IMG/VR virus record: IMGVR_UViG_3300020190_000317
Location: 1-25,812 of that record
Source of the DNA: a virus
Strand: one strand, 5' to 3'
DNA: 25,812 nt
Shown: in pieces, positions 14,269 to 21,999 of the stretch
How positions within the stretch are numbered: the stretch's first letter is position 1
Layout: the number at the start of each line of letters is the position of its first letter
The notes under the pieces: model-generated
Seen by the model: the letters and a program-made list of their open reading frames with translations, nothing else
Database searches by the model: none
Told to the model about the DNA's origin: nothing
Translations under genes and position numbers: made by a program

Positions 14269-14727
14269 ATGGCACGCTTTGTTACGCAACGTGACTTTGA
14301 ATTCATCCAACACATCACTCGGGAATTGATTGATGAAACGATGGATGTGGCGGTCGTATTGTATAAAATTGTGGTAGAATCAGCTAAGGTTAATATTTAC
14401 GGCGAAAGTACGGTAAAACCACGTTATACACCCGTTAAGGTTAACGCAATCATTAAGTATGATAAGAATACTCCAGTACGAGAAGAAGGATTTGGGTCAA
14501 ACCAAGAGCAACAAACAGAATTTAAATTTGCTCGTCGTATGTTACAAGAAGTAAACACATATCCAGAAATTGGTGATATTATTGGATATAATAATCATTT
14601 TTACGAAGTTCATAATATCACAGAAACACAACTTATTGCAGGTAAGCCAGGGTTTAATACCGCAATCATTTGTATGGCACACTTAACTCGTCGTACAAGT
14701 ATTGACATTGAAGAGGCACAAGTATGA
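14269..14727 (+). CDS. Neck / head-closure protein, gp14 position
   Basis: The product has 152 residues, lying between gp13-like and gp15-like genes where T4 encodes gp14 (256 residues). N-terminal helical region (about 8-45), then a beta-rich part with NIYGESTVKPRYTPVKVNAI, an EFKFARRMLQE helix-strand and PEIGDIIGYNNHFYEVHNI, whose GD-x-[IV]...N...YEV pattern is typical of small beta-barrel head-closure proteins. It is considerably shorter than T4 gp14, so it may be a reduced homologue or a different adaptor. Its stop overlaps the next start by four bases (ATGA), supporting coupled production with the tail terminator. Confidence 0.72.
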   Translation: MARFVTQRDFEFIQHITRELIDETMDVAVVLYKIVVESAKVNIYGESTVKPRYTPVKVNAIIKYDKNTPVREEGFGSNQEQQTEFKFARRMLQEVNTYPEIGDIIGYNNHFYEVHNITETQLIAGKPGFNTAIICMAHLTRRTSIDIEEAQV

Positions 14728-15521
14728 CCTTTGACCCAGAATATAAAGAACCCATAAACGTTGTTAGGGATGCACAACAAACTACGACAGTAGAAAATAG
14801 AGCAAATGATACACAATTTGGTTCACTCAAACCAATTGCGGTAACATTATACACAATAGATAATGCGATTTTACAACATATGAATGAACGTATTAAACCT
14901 ATTGTAACACAAAATGGAAACGAAGTTAAAGTACCTGTTATTTATGGCGATCCCGAACGATGGAAGTCCGCTCAACGAGATGGTATCATGCGTGACTCTA
15001 TTGGAAAGATACAACTTCCAATGATTATGATTCGTCGTTCTGGTATGAAAAAATCAGGTATCAATTCACCTGTCAACAAGTATCTTGAACGGACATTTGA
15101 AACGGGATGGAACAAAAGAACCCCATATGACCAATTTGCAGTGAAAAATGGTATTACCCCAAGTCGTGAATATTTAGTCACCACGGTACCTGACTATTAT
15201 GAAATCACCTATCGCTGTATTATTTGGACTGAATATATGGAACAAATGAATGCGGTAGTAGAAAACGTTTCATTCGAAACTGACCAATACTGGGGTGAGC
15301 AAAATAACTACAAATTTCGTACATCGGTAAAGTCATTTGAACCGCTTACGGAATTACCAACGACACAAGACAGAATAGTACGAACCCAGTTCGATATGAC
15401 GGTATATGCCTACCTCTTACCACAAGACGCATTGGACCGACACAATAATAGAGGTACTACCACGAAGGTACGATATTCTACTAAAAAAACGGTCACTTTT
15501 ACCGAAATAGAAAGTGAATAA
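14724..15521 (+). CDS. 15: Tail completion / sheath stabiliser (T4 gp15-like)
   Basis: This is the tail terminator, a hexamer that caps the completed tube and sheath and makes the contact with the neck. It has 265 residues (T4 gp15 has 272). A central segment, VPVIYGDPERWKSAQRDG followed by IQLPMIMIRRSGM, matches the gp15 pattern of a conserved strand with PERW followed by LP-x-[IM]. Further segments are YLVTTVPDYYEITYRCIIWT and a beta-rich C-terminus with DMTVYAYLLP. It lies in an ATGA overlap with the preceding neck gene and is followed by a 63-base AT-rich gap with a promoter-like motif. Confidence 0.88.
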   Translation: MTFDPEYKEPINVVRDAQQTTTVENRANDTQFGSLKPIAVTLYTIDNAILQHMNERIKPIVTQNGNEVKVPVIYGDPERWKSAQRDGIMRDSIGKIQLPMIMIRRSGMKKSGINSPVNKYLERTFETGWNKRTPYDQFAVKNGITPSREYLVTTVPDYYEITYRCIIWTEYMEQMNAVVENVSFETDQYWGEQNNYKFRTSVKSFEPLTELPTTQDRIVRTQFDMTVYAYLLPQDALDRHNNRGTTTKVRYSTKKTVTFTEIESE

Positions 15522-15545
15522 TTGATGTTTAGGTAAAAAAACAGA

Positions 15546-15560
15546 TATTTATAATACGAG
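15546..15560 (+). promoter_or_regulatory. Candidate late promoter before the sheath block
   Basis: TATTTATAATACGAG begins 39 bases before ATG 15585 and shares the TATTTA core with other gaps. It could drive the small coiled-coil, sheath and tube genes. No clear terminator precedes it. Confidence 0.42.
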
Positions 15561-15584
15561 TTATATTGTATCAACGAGGTTACT

Positions 15585-15851
15585 ATGTCGTCTATTGGAA
15601 ATGAAGATTTAAAAGAAATTACAGATTTACGAAATAAGTTGTCTACAATTGTTAATGAAGTTGGCCAATTCAGCTTACAGATTGAATTATTACAGGCTGA
15701 CATTGATGAATTAAAAAAGAAGGTTAGTGGTCACTCATTGACTTTTAAAAAGTTGTTAGATGATGAACAATCGTTAGTTAATCGGTTATCTGAAAAGTAT
15801 GGCGCTGGTCAAATCAACTTTGAAACTGGCGAATTCACACCAGAGAAATAA
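15585..15851 (+). CDS. Small coiled-coil protein upstream of sheath
   Basis: The product has 88 residues. About residues 5-70 are heptad-like (NKLSTIVNEVGQFSLQIELL, then ADIDELKKKV), giving a strong coiled-coil impression. The C-terminus, EKYGAGQINFETGEFTPEK, looks like a short beta tail, and I recall similar ends in small proteins at this position in other T4-like aquatic phages. GAGG precedes the start, and the sheath gene begins 24 bases after the stop. No function is known. Proximity to sheath and tube suggests a minor tail component or an assembly helper. Confidence 0.8.
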   Translation: MSSIGNEDLKEITDLRNKLSTIVNEVGQFSLQIELLQADIDELKKKVSGHSLTFKKLLDDEQSLVNRLSEKYGAGQINFETGEFTPEK

Positions 15852-15875
15852 CAAATTTAGTTTGGAGAATACCGT

Positions 15876-18176
15876 ATGGCAGAACGTATCGTGTCACCAG
15901 GCGTTTTTACGCAAGAACGTGACCTCTCATTCCTCCCAGAAGGAATAGCTCAGATTGGAGCAGCTTTCGTGGGTCCGACAGCAAAGGGGCCAGCATTTAT
16001 TCCTACCACAGTTGAAGGTATTGATGGGTTCGTAACAGCGTTCGGTGAACCTACTGATACTTCATATGTTGGATTTGCGGCTAAGAATTATTTACAAGAA
16101 GCCGGCAGTGCAACTGTTGTTCGTGTGTTGGGATTGGGTGGATACAGTACCACAGTCGCAACACTTTACGCCACAGGTTCTGCTGGACGTAGAGTATTTG
16201 CAATTCTCCACGCAAATTCTGGAAGTAGTATGACTGGAGCATCAGTCACTACTCCTGGAAACACTGGAAGTTTTGGACTCGTACTTAGTAGTTCAGTAAG
16301 TTCAGTTGCTGTAACTGGATTAAGTGGACTAGAAAGTTCACCAGCATTCGTCGGTAAGTACTTTGGAACAAATCCAGTAGCAAGTGCAAATTATCCAGCA
16401 TATGTTTACGCAGTATTTCCAAATGCATTAACACAAGCTGGTGGTGGTGTTTCAATGTCAATTGAAACATCAAGTTTAGACCTTACCACTCAATATGATA
16501 ATCCAACAACTCCTTGGATTCGTTCACAACCAATTGCAGGAACAAAGTACGATCTCTTCAAGGTCCACAGTTTAAGTGACGGTACTTCGGCAAATACTCA
16601 AATTAAGATTTCAATCACTGGTATCTCACCAAGCACCGACCCAGACAGTGAATATGGTTCATTCTCACTCTTGGTTCGTGATTTCAATGATACCGATACT
16701 TCATTAAACGTTCTTGAACAATTTGATAACTTAAATCTTGACCCAACAAGTGCACAATATGTTGCAAGAGTTATTGGAAACAGTGCACCAATTTACAACT
16801 CAACTACTGGTGAAAACTACTACGAAGGCGATTATCAAAATCTCTCAAGATATATTCGTATTGAAATGAGTGATGACGTTATTCCAGAAAATGCAGTACC
16901 ATACGGATTTGCAGCATTAAACTCTGTATTTAGTTCAACTTCTGGTGAAGTAGTTAGTGGTTCATATGTAACCAGTCGTTGGTTAAGTGGTAGTGTTGCT
17001 GGTTGGAATGCAGATGCGGTAGACAAGAAATACTTCTATGGTTACAACGTAGAAGATACTACCAGTCTTTCATATCTTGCACCAATCGTGGGAAGTAACG
17101 TAGTAGGTACAGAATTCAACATTAGTGGTTCAGTCACCGCTGGTGAAGTAAATGGTACCGATATCTCATTAACAAACAGAACTCACGCAGCATATCGTAA
17201 GTTCACTGTACCAATGCAAAGTGGATTTGATGGATTTAATCCAGCACGTATCGTTCGTATGGGGGCAGGTATCACCGCAACCAATTCACAAGGATTTAAT
17301 CTTTCAAATGCATCCGCATCTGGTTCAGTTGAATTCAAGAGAGCATTAAATCAACTTAGTAATCCAGATAGAATTGATTTTAATCTCTTGGTAATTCCTG
17401 GTGTAATCAATTCTCTCCATAGTTATATTGCAACCGAAGCCATCGACCTTTGTGAAACTCGTGGTGACGCATTCTATATCCTTGACCTTGATACACAAGG
17501 AGCAACAATTGATTCAGTAACCGCTCAAGCAGAAACACTTGATACTAACTACGCAGCTAGTTACTATCCTTGGGTTCGTGTAGTAGATACTGCAACTAAT
17601 AAGTTAATTTGGGCACCACCGTCAGTAGTTCTTCCAGAAGTATATGCATATAGTGATAATGTTGGTGCAGAATGGTTTGCACCAGCAGGATTGAACCGTG
17701 GTGGTATTCCAGGCGCCGTCGGTGTTAAGACTCGTCTAACTCAAGCACAACGCGACGACTTATACGAATCAAAGGTCAATCCAATTGCACAATTCCCAGG
17801 CCAAGGTATATGTGTTTGGGGACAAAAGACACTCCAACGTAGAGCATCAGCACTTGACCGTGTAAACGTTCGTCGTCTTCTTATCACTGTCAAGAAGTAT
17901 ATTGCAAGTTCAGCACGTTACCTTGTCTTCGAACAAAATACCGAAGCAACACGTAACCGTTTCTTGAACATCGTCAATCCATATCTTGCAGGTATTCAAC
18001 AACGTTCTGGATTGACCGCATTCCGTGTGGTTATGGATGAAACCAATAATACTCCAGATATTATTGACCGCAACATCTTGGCTGGAGCAATCTTCCTCCA
18101 ACCAACCCGTACTGCAGAATTCATCAAGTTGGACTTCAACATTCTCCCAACTGGTGCAACCTTCGATACCATCTAA
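15876..18176 (+). CDS. 18: Tail sheath protein (T4 gp18-like)
   Basis: This is the contractile sheath subunit, which polymerises around the tube and contracts to drive it through the envelope. It has 766 residues (T4 gp18 has 659). The N-terminus ERIVSPGVFTQERDLSFLP and the nearby IAQIGAAFVGPTAKGPAF are typical of the family. The C-terminal part, with a LIWAPPSVVLPEVYAYSDN stretch, SALDRVNVRRLLITVKKYI, FRVVMDETNNTP and LQPTRTAEFIKLDF, is the conserved core that makes the inter-subunit mesh. The long middle (about 95-460) is Ser/Thr/Gly-rich and variable, consistent with exposed protrusion domains. GGAGA precedes the start. Confidence 0.96.
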   Translation: MAERIVSPGVFTQERDLSFLPEGIAQIGAAFVGPTAKGPAFIPTTVEGIDGFVTAFGEPTDTSYVGFAAKNYLQEAGSATVVRVLGLGGYSTTVATLYATGSAGRRVFAILHANSGSSMTGASVTTPGNTGSFGLVLSSSVSSVAVTGLSGLESSPAFVGKYFGTNPVASANYPAYVYAVFPNALTQAGGGVSMSIETSSLDLTTQYDNPTTPWIRSQPIAGTKYDLFKVHSLSDGTSANTQIKISITGISPSTDPDSEYGSFSLLVRDFNDTDTSLNVLEQFDNLNLDPTSAQYVARVIGNSAPIYNSTTGENYYEGDYQNLSRYIRIEMSDDVIPENAVPYGFAALNSVFSSTSGEVVSGSYVTSRWLSGSVAGWNADAVDKKYFYGYNVEDTTSLSYLAPIVGSNVVGTEFNISGSVTAGEVNGTDISLTNRTHAAYRKFTVPMQSGFDGFNPARIVRMGAGITATNSQGFNLSNASASGSVEFKRALNQLSNPDRIDFNLLVIPGVINSLHSYIATEAIDLCETRGDAFYILDLDTQGATIDSVTAQAETLDTNYAASYYPWVRVVDTATNKLIWAPPSVVLPEVYAYSDNVGAEWFAPAGLNRGGIPGAVGVKTRLTQAQRDDLYESKVNPIAQFPGQGICVWGQKTLQRRASALDRVNVRRLLITVKKYIASSARYLVFEQNTEATRNRFLNIVNPYLAGIQQRSGLTAFRVVMDETNNTPDIIDRNILAGAIFLQPTRTAEFIKLDFNILPTGATFDTI

Positions 18177-18196
18177 TCAGTTTTTTCGATAACCAC

Positions 18197-18211
18197 TATT
18201 TATTTAAAGTA
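18197..18211 (+). promoter_or_regulatory. Candidate late promoter before tube gene
   Basis: TATTTATTTAAAGTA begins 38 bases before ATG 18235. A separate promoter would give extra tube protein relative to sheath. Same TATTTA core as other gaps. Confidence 0.4.
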
Positions 18212-18234
18212 CCAATCTATATTTGGAGAGCCAT

Positions 18235-18723
18235 ATGGCAAATTTGGTCAGTGAACAAGAACTATTTTTCACCGCTTTTGAACCAAAGACTCAAAATCGG
18301 TATATCATGTCAATCGACGGTATTCCTTCTTATTTAATTAAGAAAACCGATCGTCCAAAGATTACCCAAGAAAAGAAGCGTTTGGACCATATTAATCTCC
18401 AACGTTATGTCAAGGGTAAGACTGTATGGGACGAAATGACCATTGATTTATACGATCCAATCGTACCATCGGGCGCACAAGCAGTGATGGAATGGGTTCG
18501 TCTTCATCACGAATCAGTCACCGGCCGTGACGGATACGCAGAATTCTATAAGAAGGACATCACTATCACTGTTCTTGGTCCAGTAGGCGATAAAGTAGAA
18601 GAATGGATTGTTAAGGGCGCACAAATCACCAAGGTTGAATTTGGTGAATTAAGTTGGGAAAAGGATGATCCCGCAGTAATTAGTCTTACTATCCAACCAG
18701 ACTTCTGTATTCTTAACTACTAA
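18235..18723 (+). CDS. 19: Tail tube protein (T4 gp19-like)
   Basis: Subunit of the inner tail tube, stacked as hexamers inside the sheath. I start it at ATG 18235, which has GGAGAG in place; an in-frame TTG 12 bases upstream would swallow that site. It has 162 residues (T4 gp19 has 163). Family pattern: N-terminal FFTAFEPKTQNRYIMSIDGI, then PSYLIKKTDRPKIT, TVWDEMTIDLYDPIVPSG, a WVRLHHESVTGRDGYAEFYK helix, VLGPVGDKVEEW and a final WEKDDPAVISLTIQPDFCIL. It directly follows the sheath gene, the standard order in contractile tails, and is followed by a clear terminator. Confidence 0.96.
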   Translation: MANLVSEQELFFTAFEPKTQNRYIMSIDGIPSYLIKKTDRPKITQEKKRLDHINLQRYVKGKTVWDEMTIDLYDPIVPSGAQAVMEWVRLHHESVTGRDGYAEFYKKDITITVLGPVGDKVEEWIVKGAQITKVEFGELSWEKDDPAVISLTIQPDFCILNY

Positions 18724-18745
18724 AAAATAATTTGTAGTATCAATA

Positions 18746-18771
18746 AACCCCACCTAAAAGTGGGGTTTTTT
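18746..18771 (+). terminator. Intrinsic terminator after tube gene
   Basis: A perfect CCCCAC / GTGGGG stem, extended by AA/TT, has a CTAAAA loop and is followed by a run of six T. It ends the sheath-tube transcript. Confidence 0.88.
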
Positions 18772-18793
18772 GTTATATACCAATAATTTATGA

Positions 18794-18806
18794 TACTTAT
18801 AGAAAG
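18794..18806 (+). promoter_or_regulatory. Candidate late promoter before fibre block
   Basis: TACTTATAGAAAG begins 35 bases before ATG 18829 and just after the tube terminator. It differs from the common TATTTA core by one base. Confidence 0.33.
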
Positions 18807-18828
18807 GTGTATTTTTTCGAGGAAAACT

Positions 18829-19167
18829 ATGGCAGAAATTACTGAATTTAATATTGGTCAAGGGGAAACCTTCAAGATTTTAGCCACACTAGAAAACGCA
18901 GATAGTGGTAGTTATCTAAATATTACCGACTATACGTTTGAAGGACAAGTCCGTGAAAACTTCAACACGGATGAAATTGCAGCTACGATTAATGTAACTA
19001 AAATCGTTCCATTCGTGTCTGGTGGAATCACCATAGAGTTAACTTCTACACAAACCAATACATTCACTCAACGTAAGTATGTCTACGATATTAAAATGAC
19101 CAGTGGTTCCATCACTCGTCGTATTTTGGAGGGATATTTCGTAGTACGTCCTGCTGCAACGAGATAA
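18829..19167 (+). CDS. Small tail-associated beta-sandwich-like protein
   Basis: I start it at ATG 18829, which has GAGGA upstream; an in-frame ATG 39 bases earlier lies before that site and inside the promoter candidate. The 112 residues are predicted as beta strands, with GQGETFKILATLENADSG near the N-terminus, a central GQVRENFNTDEIAATINVTK, a RKYVYDIKMTSG strand pair and an ending of ILEGYFVVRPAATR. The pattern looks like a small immunoglobulin-like or baseplate-upper-protein-like N-terminal domain common in phage tail loci, but I cannot name the family. It sits three bases before the first fibre gene, so it may be an adaptor that links fibres to the tail. Confidence 0.75.
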   Translation: MAEITEFNIGQGETFKILATLENADSGSYLNITDYTFEGQVRENFNTDEIAATINVTKIVPFVSGGITIELTSTQTNTFTQRKYVYDIKMTSGSITRRILEGYFVVRPAATR

Positions 19168-19170
19168 TAG

Positions 19171-19896
19171 ATGACCGTTTCTGGCGTACCAAATATTCGA
19201 GTAATCTTACGAGAAGCTGACGAAGATAATTTATTGGTAGATGTACCGAATCTAACTGTAAAAATCATTCAAGATTCTTCTTATAATGTTAACACTACCC
19301 AACCGGTAACTGTTACATTCTTTAGCGGATCGTATAATCGATTTGCTGATGTTGCATTACTCGCATATACTGCATCACATGCTATCACTTCTAGTTATGC
19401 AGTAACATCGTCATATGCAGAAAAAGTAAATCAAAATTTCAGTGGTAGTGTATTAGTAACTGGTTCTGTGTCAGTACAAGGGTCAATTAGTGCATCATCT
19501 GGTATCACTGGTTCACTTAAAGGTGAACAATTTCAATTAAATGCCGGAACGGTTTCCATCATATTTACGGGGTCAGTTAATACAGGAATATTTGGGGTAA
19601 CCGAATATATTTATCCATATATCTCAACCACAGAATATTCAGGAATGACCGTGGAATACCTTGCCCAACGTCCCGGTGCATGTCGCATGGGTATTATCAT
19701 GTCATCATGGTTAAATACGGCTAGTGTCGTATTTACAGACATCTCCACTACGGATATTGGGGATACCAGTGATATATCATTTATGTTTCTAAGCAGTTCG
19801 AATCAATTACGGTTACGGGTCAATAGTAACGGGTCAGGCAGTGGAGCTTGGACCGTACAAAGTTTATTCAAATTGTTTCCAAATTTGAATCCTTAA
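19171..19896 (+). CDS. Fibre/adhesin-like tail protein with GDTSD C-terminal domain
   Basis: The product has 241 residues. The N-terminal part (1-55) resembles a small beta domain continuing the theme of the preceding gene (GVPNIRVILREADEDNLLVD). The middle (about 65-120) is Ser/Ala/Gly repeat sequence with ITSSYAVTSSYAE and SGSVLVTGSVSVQGS, typical of triple-stranded fibre shafts. The C-terminal domain (155-241) contains FTDISTTDIGDTSDISF and is matched by the end of the next protein (its residues 586-663). It lies three bases after the previous stop and is probably co-expressed with it. It is likely a short fibre or a fibre-tip subunit; receptor binding is inferred. Confidence 0.8.
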   Translation: MTVSGVPNIRVILREADEDNLLVDVPNLTVKIIQDSSYNVNTTQPVTVTFFSGSYNRFADVALLAYTASHAITSSYAVTSSYAEKVNQNFSGSVLVTGSVSVQGSISASSGITGSLKGEQFQLNAGTVSIIFTGSVNTGIFGVTEYIYPYISTTEYSGMTVEYLAQRPGACRMGIIMSSWLNTASVVFTDISTTDIGDTSDISFMFLSSSNQLRLRVNSNGSGSGAWTVQSLFKLFPNLNP

Positions 19897-19908
19897 AAAA
19901 GTATTTAA

Positions 19909-19921
19909 TATTTATATACTG
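19909..19921 (+). promoter_or_regulatory. Candidate late promoter before fibre gene
   Basis: TATTTATATACTG begins 35 bases before ATG 19944 and is followed by GATAAC. Same TATTTA core and spacing as the neck, sheath and tube gaps. Confidence 0.4.
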
Positions 19922-19943
19922 ATAACCCCGTTGGGAGAACTGT

Positions 19944-21935
19944 ATGGCAAATGAATTTGTTGCACGTAAAGGTCTGATAGTCCTTGCGAATGGCGCAAGG
20001 GTAACAGGCTCTTTAGGTGTTCAAGGTGATATTAACGCAACTGGTTATAATGTCACTGCGTCAAATTTACAATTATCTGGAAATGCCAATATCGATGGGA
20101 ATGTCACTATCGGCGGTAATATCACGGTCGGTAACGCTGATATCGATGTCGTCAAGTTTCTGGCGGAAGTTAGTTCTTCCATCGTCCCCGACGTTAATAA
20201 TGCGTTTGACCTCGGTTCTGGGTCCAAGTACTGGAAGGACTTATATGTAAGTGGTACCGCATATATCGGTAGTGTTCAAGCAACCACTATTAATCTTAAT
20301 AGTATTACGGTTCTTAATGACTTAACAGTTGATGGAAATACTAAGTTAGGCAATGCATCAACTGATAACGTTTCTATTACTGGTAGTGTTGTTTCAACGG
20401 GGCCAGTTACCGCACAATCATTCTCGGGGTCATTCTCTGGTAGTGGTGCACAAATCACCAATATTCCAAATAGTGGACTAGTTAATAGTTCTGTAACGGT
20501 CACCGCAGGTACAGGACTAGCAGATGGTGGTCTAGTTGCATTAGGTGGTTCTGTTACCCTTAACTTGGACACTGGTTCGTTTACCTTTACTGATGGTGTT
20601 AAAAAGAAGTTAAATGCAGATGCAGTAGTCAGTAGTTCGGCACAAATTGATGTAACACAAACTACCAATATTGCAACAATCGCAACTACTGGTTCAAACA
20701 CCTTTACTGGTGTACAGACTATTTCCAATACAACAAACAGTACCAATTATACAAACGGTGCGTTAGTTGTTGATGGTGGTGTGGGTATCGCTAAGGATGT
20801 AAACATCTCTGGTAGTTTGACTGTTACTGGATTGTTGACTGCAATCAGCATGTCAACGCAGTTCGTAACATCATCGCAAATTCTTATCGCAGATAATGAA
20901 ATTATACTTAATACAACCAACGCAGTACGATTTGGTGGAGTCTCAGTTGTAGACTCTGGTTCCGCAACGCCACTCACTGGGTCATTATATTGGGATAGTT
21001 ACACCAATCGTTGGTTAGTACAAAATATCTCTGGTTCATCAATTACGAGTGGTATCCTCATACTTGGTCCAGAAAATACAGGATCAACTGGTACAGAAGT
21101 TTCACTGGTTGAAGGACGTATTCCAGTAGCAACAGAAGGTAATCATATTGATAATAGACCTGCATATTCACCACTTCGTATTGAAGGTAGTACACTTCAC
21201 GCAGAAGAAAATGTATATGTAACGGGGTCTGTGAGTGCATCAGCATTTGCAGGTGACGGTAGTAACCTTACTGGTATCGTCACTAATCTTAATGTCTCGG
21301 GTTCAGATGGTGGTACCAGTACTGTCTCCCTAAAGACACAATCATTAATTGTTAGTGGTACCAACGGTGTTGCAGTTACCGCAACGGGGCAAACACTTAC
21401 TGTTAGTGGTAGTAACGCAACCACTAATAGTCGTGGTGTTGCATCGTTCAATGGAACAAACTTTACTGTAACTAACGGCGATGTTGCATCTAATGCAATT
21501 AACTTCAATGGTGCAAATATTAATCTTGGTGGGGTACACTCATTTGGTCTACAAAATATTACTCCATATGGTACATCAACCACGGACCAAGTATCACTCC
21601 AAGGTGGTGCAATTATCCAAGGTGTACTCTTTACTACCGCTAGTAACGCCGATGTTGACACAGGTACAGAAGTAGTAGCTACGGTTTCAACTGGAAGTTA
21701 TGATAGTGCATTCTTTGATTACGTGGTAAAGAAAACAACCAACTACCGTGTTGGTACAGTTATGGCGGTATGGGATAGTACTAGTAACGTAGAATTCACA
21801 GATACATCAACAAATGACTTAGGTGACACTAGCGATGTTATTTTCACCGTTGATGTTCTTTCTGGTAACGCACGTTTGAAGGCAACGGTCACCACAAATG
21901 ATTGGGTAATTAAGACCGCAATAAGAGCGATGTAA
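19944..21935 (+). CDS. Tail fibre-like protein (663 residues), paralogue of next gene
   Basis: The N-terminus MANEFVARKGLIV is shared with the next fibre gene (MAHEFIARKGLIV) and probably attaches both to the same site on the tail. The shaft is Ser/Thr/Gly/Asn-rich with repeats such as GNANIDGNVTIGGNITVG, FSGSFSGSGAQITNI and FAGDGSNLTGI. YWKDLYVSG (96-104) is a motif I recall from other phage fibres. Residues 235-437 are homologous to 257-453 of the next protein. The C-terminal domain (586-663), with FTDTSTNDLGDTSDVIF, matches the end of the preceding gene product. GGGAGA precedes the start. Likely role: host-surface recognition. No chaperone or auto-cleavage domain is recognised. Confidence 0.87.
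   Translation: MANEFVARKGLIVLANGARVTGSLGVQGDINATGYNVTASNLQLSGNANIDGNVTIGGNITVGNADIDVVKFLAEVSSSIVPDVNNAFDLGSGSKYWKDLYVSGTAYIGSVQATTINLNSITVLNDLTVDGNTKLGNASTDNVSITGSVVSTGPVTAQSFSGSFSGSGAQITNIPNSGLVNSSVTVTAGTGLADGGLVALGGSVTLNLDTGSFTFTDGVKKKLNADAVVSSSAQIDVTQTTNIATIATTGSNTFTGVQTISNTTNSTNYTNGALVVDGGVGIAKDVNISGSLTVTGLLTAISMSTQFVTSSQILIADNEIILNTTNAVRFGGVSVVDSGSATPLTGSLYWDSYTNRWLVQNISGSSITSGILILGPENTGSTGTEVSLVEGRIPVATEGNHIDNRPAYSPLRIEGSTLHAEENVYVTGSVSASAFAGDGSNLTGIVTNLNVSGSDGGTSTVSLKTQSLIVSGTNGVAVTATGQTLTVSGSNATTNSRGVASFNGTNFTVTNGDVASNAINFNGANINLGGVHSFGLQNITPYGTSTTDQVSLQGGAIIQGVLFTTASNADVDTGTEVVATVSTGSYDSAFFDYVVKKTTNYRVGTVMAVWDSTSNVEFTDTSTNDLGDTSDVIFTVDVLSGNARLKATVTTNDWVIKTAIRAM
20646..21254 (+). repeat. 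Fibre module shared between two genes, copy 1
   Basis: This encodes residues 235-437, starting IDVTQTTNIATIATTGSNTF, through GALVV-x-GGVGI, NISGSLTVTGLLTA, WDS, GPENTG and GRIP-x-AT to VYVTGSVSASAF. It matches copy 2 at 22768-23358 in protein and, in its first 150 bases, clearly in DNA. Duplication or exchange between fibre genes is indicated. Confidence 0.8.
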
Positions 21936-21999
21936 AATAATAAAAAGGTTATATTATAATTGATAACACTCACCTTTGGATATGTGAAGAAGGGGAATT

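Noticed and set aside
20276-20746. 156-codon minus-strand frame in the fibre gene
   Set aside because: The complement of Ser/Thr/Gly/Val repeat codons naturally lacks stops. The translation is low-information and no start signal is present.
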